A stretch of 34,036 nt of DNA from positions 1-34,036 of the forward strand of contig JAHELW010000010.1 of the NCBI GenBank assembly GCA_024643985.1. Reading direction: 5' to 3'. The DNA comes from Myxococcales bacterium. GTDB taxonomy: Bacteria > Myxococcota_A > Polyangia > Polyangiales > Houyiibacteriaceae. The position numbers were made by a program, and so were the translations under genes. Positions 30,387 to 34,036 of this stretch are shown here, piece by piece. Numbering within the stretch: the stretch's first letter is position 1; each line of letters starts with the position of its first letter. The notes below the pieces were generated by a model. The model saw nothing but the letters and a program-made list of their open reading frames with translations, did not search any database and had not been told where the DNA came from.

Positions 30387-33056
30387 GTGGCTCTGCGATC
30401 GACTCTTGTTCTCTTGGTTCTTGGACTTGCAACCCTCGGCTGCAGCAGCAGCGACGGCACAGGCGGCGGCGGCACGATGGGTGACCTCGAGTGGCCGCCC
30501 GACGCGACCGTCTACTTCGACTCGGCTCGCGTATTCAATGCAGACTGCGCAACCGACGAGGACTGCGCGATGGCGTTGGGCTACTACCACGCGTTCGATC
30601 GCTTTGCGCAGATGGACATTCGACGCCGGTTTGCGACGGGTCGCTTCGCGGGAATTCTCGATCCGGGCCTTGCGAGCGTGGTGGCGGATGGCTTTGCCGA
30701 CCTCAGGGCGTTGTTCTCGACCCGGGAGGGAGAGCCCGCCGAGGACGTGCTCTACGAGGAAGCGTCGGAAAAGACGAAGGCGCTGCTCGACGCATACGCG
30801 GTTGGCGTGAACAAGTGGATCGAGGACCTTCAAAACGGCGAAAACGGAGCCACTTTCCCGCGTGAGTTCAACCACCCGCTCTTCAACTATACGGCAGAGT
30901 CGATTCCAGCATGGCGTCCGCAGGACAGCGTGGCCGCGGTGCTCGCGTTGGTCGAAAACCTCACGAACGACGAGAGCGATCAGATCAACGGAGGGGAGGC
31001 TCGTGTTGCGATCGACGACGACGCGAAATTCTCCGATCTCTGGGCGCGGCGTCCGCACGAGCCTTCCGCGATCCTCCCGCTCGATTGGGTACCTCCGGCG
31101 CCGCCGACGGAGGCATCTGCAAAGCGGCTGCCGCCCGACTCGATTCGCCGGAGACCGATTTACGAGCGTCCGAGCGTGCGCCCCGTGATGCGCAGGCTGC
31201 AAACGAAGCTCCAGGTGATTCAGTCCCTTCGGAGCATGAGCCTCGGGTCGAGTCGAGAAAGCGGGGACATCGGCTCGAACAACTGGGTCGTCGGACCCTC
31301 ACTTACGGTCGACGGGAACGCGCTTCTTTCGAACGACCCACACCTCGGCATGACGCAGCCGGCGACTTGGTACGTGGCGCATCTCGACGCGGTGACCAAC
31401 GGGCGCGGAGAGATTCACACTGCGGGAATGACCTTTGCCGGCCTTCCGTGGGTCATCGTCGGCCAAAACGAGCAGATCGCGTGGGGCGTCACCACGACCA
31501 ACATGGATTTCAGCGACGTCTACATCGAGACGCTCACCGCCGATGGGAACGGAGTGGTGTTCCGCGGAGAGGACGTTCCTTTCACCCGCGTTCCTTTCGA
31601 GATCCGATTCAGCGATGGCTCGGTCGACGAACGGGAGCTCTTGTTCGTTCCACATCACGGCCCGGTGCGGGAAATCGACACCGACCTCGGCACCGCGATC
31701 ACGCTTCGCTGGACGGGCAACGATCTCGATAGCGACATCAACGTGCTGACCGATCTCGCGCGAGCCGCGACCACCGAGGAAGCTCGCGTTGCGCTTCAGC
31801 AGGTCACCTCGATCGGCCAGAACTGGGTGGTCATCGACCGCGAAAACAACATCGGGTGGTATCCATACAATCGCCTTCCCAAGCGAACGTGGGCAACCAA
31901 TCTGGAAGGGGACGCCCCCGCGTGGCTGCCCCTCGATGGGAGCAGCGGCGACTACGAGTGGGATGAGTACTTTGCTCTCGAGGAGCTCCCGCAGGCGACC
32001 AACCCCGAGTCGGGCTACATCGCAACCGCGAACAACGACATGACCGGGGCGCTTTTCGACGAGGACCCAACCACGCTGCCGAGCGGCGCGTCACAGCCGC
32101 CCTACCAGTCGAGCGCCGTTGCGGGCTTTCGGCACGCCCAAATCGTCAATCTCATCGAAGGGATTGGAGACCAGCACACGCGCGCGACGATGGATGCGAT
32201 CGTGAGCGACGTCTACTCGCTAATCGGAGACCGCATGGTGCCGGGCATGCTGGAAATCGCCAACGACGCGCAGACCTCGCCTGGCGTCAACGGGCTCAGG
32301 GTGATCAGCGCGCTCGAGTCGTGGGACTACACTTGCCCCTCTGGGCTCGACGGAATCGATGCGGATGACTCGCCTCTCGTCGCCGATGCGGCAGAGCTCT
32401 TGGCGGCGTCGGGCTGCACGGCCTTTCACGCAATGTTGATCGAGCTTCGGGCGCGCATCGAAGAAGGCGAGAACGCGCCGAACGGCCGCAAGCCGAGCAT
32501 TGCCGTGTTCGAGTCGATCGCGAATCCGAGTGACCCGCAGCTCTTCGGCGGAGACGTCTACTGGGACAACCCCACCACGCAGGATGTCGAGACCAAGTTC
32601 GAGGTGATGTCCGATTCACTGCAGGTGGTCGGCGACTTCCTCGACGGTGAGCTCGGGCCAGACGAAACCCGCTGGGCGTGGGGCCGGCTTCACGGTCTCC
32701 TGCTCGAGTTCGATCTCAGCTCCCTCCTCGACGCGTTTCGCGTGTTCGACAATCCGCCGACGCCTCCGGGAGGGCCGCTTTTTGCAAACGACGGCGGGCT
32801 CTTCACGGTGGACGTGGCAAACCCCGGTCAGACGGACTTCGTGCAGACCGCCGGCCCCTCGACGCGCTTCGTCTGCGAGTCGTCGGTCGACGGGCCTTCG
32901 TGCACCTTCCAGCTGCCGGGCGGACAGTCGAGCGATATCGACTCGCCGCACTACGAGGACCTGCTCGTCGGGTACCTCGCCAATACGCCGGTTCCGCTGG
33001 TGTTCGACATCGCCGAAGCGCAGCAGAACGCGGTCGATACGATCACGTTCGAATGA
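30387..33056 (+). CDS. penicillin acylase family (S45) lipoprotein
   Basis: The start GTG 30387 has GAGG 6-7 bases upstream. The 889-residue protein has a signal ending LATLGC, an approximate lipobox, then a Ser/Gly linker. Family landmarks are the alpha-chain (MALGYYHAFDRFAQMDIRRR), a spacer, and the autoprocessing site GSNNWVVG, where Ser297 should become the N-terminal nucleophile of the beta-chain. Further landmarks are LLSNDPHLGM, WGVTTTNMDFSDVYIE and WAWGRLHG. The family self-cleaves to a heterodimer and hydrolyses amide bonds, from penicillin G to acyl-homoserine lactones; the substrate here is unknown. The gene is divergent from the unknown lipoprotein (107-base gap), where TTGGTT-N16-TATGGT (30325-30352) is a weak promoter candidate. 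Confidence 0.9.
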   Translation: MALRSTLVLLVLGLATLGCSSSDGTGGGGTMGDLEWPPDATVYFDSARVFNADCATDEDCAMALGYYHAFDRFAQMDIRRRFATGRFAGILDPGLASVVADGFADLRALFSTREGEPAEDVLYEEASEKTKALLDAYAVGVNKWIEDLQNGENGATFPREFNHPLFNYTAESIPAWRPQDSVAAVLALVENLTNDESDQINGGEARVAIDDDAKFSDLWARRPHEPSAILPLDWVPPAPPTEASAKRLPPDSIRRRPIYERPSVRPVMRRLQTKLQVIQSLRSMSLGSSRESGDIGSNNWVVGPSLTVDGNALLSNDPHLGMTQPATWYVAHLDAVTNGRGEIHTAGMTFAGLPWVIVGQNEQIAWGVTTTNMDFSDVYIETLTADGNGVVFRGEDVPFTRVPFEIRFSDGSVDERELLFVPHHGPVREIDTDLGTAITLRWTGNDLDSDINVLTDLARAATTEEARVALQQVTSIGQNWVVIDRENNIGWYPYNRLPKRTWATNLEGDAPAWLPLDGSSGDYEWDEYFALEELPQATNPESGYIATANNDMTGALFDEDPTTLPSGASQPPYQSSAVAGFRHAQIVNLIEGIGDQHTRATMDAIVSDVYSLIGDRMVPGMLEIANDAQTSPGVNGLRVISALESWDYTCPSGLDGIDADDSPLVADAAELLAASGCTAFHAMLIELRARIEEGENAPNGRKPSIAVFESIANPSDPQLFGGDVYWDNPTTQDVETKFEVMSDSLQVVGDFLDGELGPDETRWAWGRLHGLLLEFDLSSLLDAFRVFDNPPTPPGGPLFANDGGLFTVDVANPGQTDFVQTAGPSTRFVCESSVDGPSCTFQLPGGQSSDIDSPHYEDLLVGYLANTPVPLVFDIAEAQQNAVDTITFE

Positions 33057-33071
33057 GCTGCGACGCGAGGC

Positions 33072-33965
33072 TCACGTCGAGGGCGCGCCCGTAGCGAGGT
33101 GTTCTCGCCGCAGGGTGTGCGCGGTCTTGCCGCTTCCGTCCTCGGTCCAACCTGGCGGCATGACTAGATAGCCGAGGCGACCCCGCCACGTTTGGGCGTT
33201 CCACACGTCCCCGAGCATGGAGCCCCACTCGTGAAAGGCGATGCGCACGGGGTTGTACGTGTGGATGTTCTTGGTGAGGCCGTAGTCGACCGGTTCGCTC
33301 TCGGGCTCGAAGGTGCCAAACAGCTTGTCCCAGATGATGAAGATGCCCGCATGGTTGCGGTCGAGGTAGATCGGGTTTCGGCCGTGGTGCACGCGATGGT
33401 GCGAAGGCGTGTTGAACACCACGCCGAACCAGCCGAGCTTGCCGATGAGCTCGGTGTGAAGCCAGTACTGGTAGAGCAGGCTGATCGACTTCTGAATCAA
33501 GATCATTTCAATCGGGAAGCCGAGCAGCGGCAGCGGCGCCCAGAACACGAAGCCCGTGAATGGGGTGGTCCACGATTGGCGAAGTGCGGTCGTGAGGTTG
33601 TAGCGCGTGCTCGAGTGGTGGTTGACGTGGGCGGCCCAGAGCGTGCGCACCTCGTGATGCAGGCGGTGGAACCAGTAGTAACAAAAGTCTTCCGCGAACA
33701 GCAGTAGGACCCACGACCACCATACGACCGGGATGTCGAAGAGCCGGAACTGGTAGAGCCACGCGAGGCCTGCGAAAGGCAAGAGCTTCAGGCTGATCTC
33801 GACGACCAGGAACCCCACGCCCATCGCCAAGCTGGCGAAGGAGTCTTTCGTGGTGTGGCCGGCGAGCCTCTCGCCATCCCTTTTTCGTTCGCGTCGGCCG
33901 ACGAGCCACGCCTCAAGCCCGACGGTCGCGAGAAAGAACGGGATTGCGTAGTAGATCAAGCCCAT
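33072..33965 (-). CDS. sterol desaturase / fatty acid hydroxylase family membrane protein
   Basis: ATG 33965 gives 297 residues; the frame also extends 12 codons upstream to a TTG at 34001, and no convincing Shine-Dalgarno decides between them. Several hydrophobic spans are visible (IYYAIPFFLATVGLEAW, VGFLVVEISLKLL, VVWWSWVLLLF). The non-heme di-iron His motifs of the family are in order: FHRLHHE (about 100-104), HVNHHS (about 113-117) and HHRVHHG (about 189-194). Members hydroxylate or desaturate lipids using O2, for example sterol, carotenoid or alkylglycerol substrates, so it likely acts on a membrane lipid. The 3' end lies 15 bases from the convergent acylase gene. The remaining 35-71 bases to the window end show nothing else. 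Confidence 0.9.
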   Translation of the reverse strand: MGLIYYAIPFFLATVGLEAWLVGRRERKRDGERLAGHTTKDSFASLAMGVGFLVVEISLKLLPFAGLAWLYQFRLFDIPVVWWSWVLLLFAEDFCYYWFHRLHHEVRTLWAAHVNHHSSTRYNLTTALRQSWTTPFTGFVFWAPLPLLGFPIEMILIQKSISLLYQYWLHTELIGKLGWFGVVFNTPSHHRVHHGRNPIYLDRNHAGIFIIWDKLFGTFEPESEPVDYGLTKNIHTYNPVRIAFHEWGSMLGDVWNAQTWRGRLGYLVMPPGWTEDGSGKTAHTLRREHLATGAPST

Positions 33966-34036
33966 CGGCTGAGATGTACGATCATCGGCGAGCGCGCTCA
34001 ACCGCGGCTGGGCCAGGCGAAGGCGTCGGACGCGAT

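Overview
The window is high-GC bacterial DNA and looks like a chromosomal piece of a Myxococcota (deltaproteobacterial-type) genome. Evidence for this is a myxobacterial-style Ser/Thr kinase, two large secreted proteins with MYXO-CTERM-like tails, DUF4215 (Myxococcus Cys-rich) and thrombospondin-type-3-like repeats, and many lipoproteins. I see no rRNA, tRNA, CRISPR array, integrase or transposase. Genes are densely packed: the longest stretch between genes is about 180 bases (21572-21751), so no gap exceeds 300 bases.

Layout. 1-2092: the tail of an unidentified gene, then a CoA-dehydratase/activase-type protein, probably one operon. 2122-6307: a di-heme cytochrome c peroxidase-type lipoprotein, a histidine phosphatase, a flavin reductase, an acidic protein of unknown function and a translationally coupled alpha/beta hydrolase. 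6287-8241 (minus): a DUF3553-like protein and a dipeptide epimerase. 8408-11427: an apparently exported DUF255/YyaL-type thioredoxin-domain protein coupled to an RdgB-type nucleotide pyrophosphatase. 11411-14799: a three-LysM murein endopeptidase, a trypsin-fold lipoprotein and a membrane-anchored Ser/Thr kinase, a group suited to envelope work. 14937-21571: an Lrp/AsnC regulator followed by gltB and gltD, the glutamate synthase operon, with a plausible sigma-70 promoter and an operator-like dyad.

21572-21736 is a 164-bp nested imperfect palindrome (REP/MITE-like) directly after gltD. 21752-28916 holds two tandem surface proteins, a CSLREA/beta-helix protein and a 1697-residue Cys-rich and Asp-rich repeat protein. 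They share a small Cys module and the same type of C-terminal sorting tail. A strong intrinsic terminator closes this block. The last part has a lipoprotein of unknown function, a penicillin-acylase-family lipoprotein and a membrane fatty acid hydroxylase/sterol desaturase.

Genes alternate strand often, and four of the seven convergent pairs overlap at their 3' ends. The most interesting region is 21572-28920: the nested palindrome, the shared Cys module, and the two interleaved repeat classes in the giant protein. No complete defence or biosynthetic system is evident.
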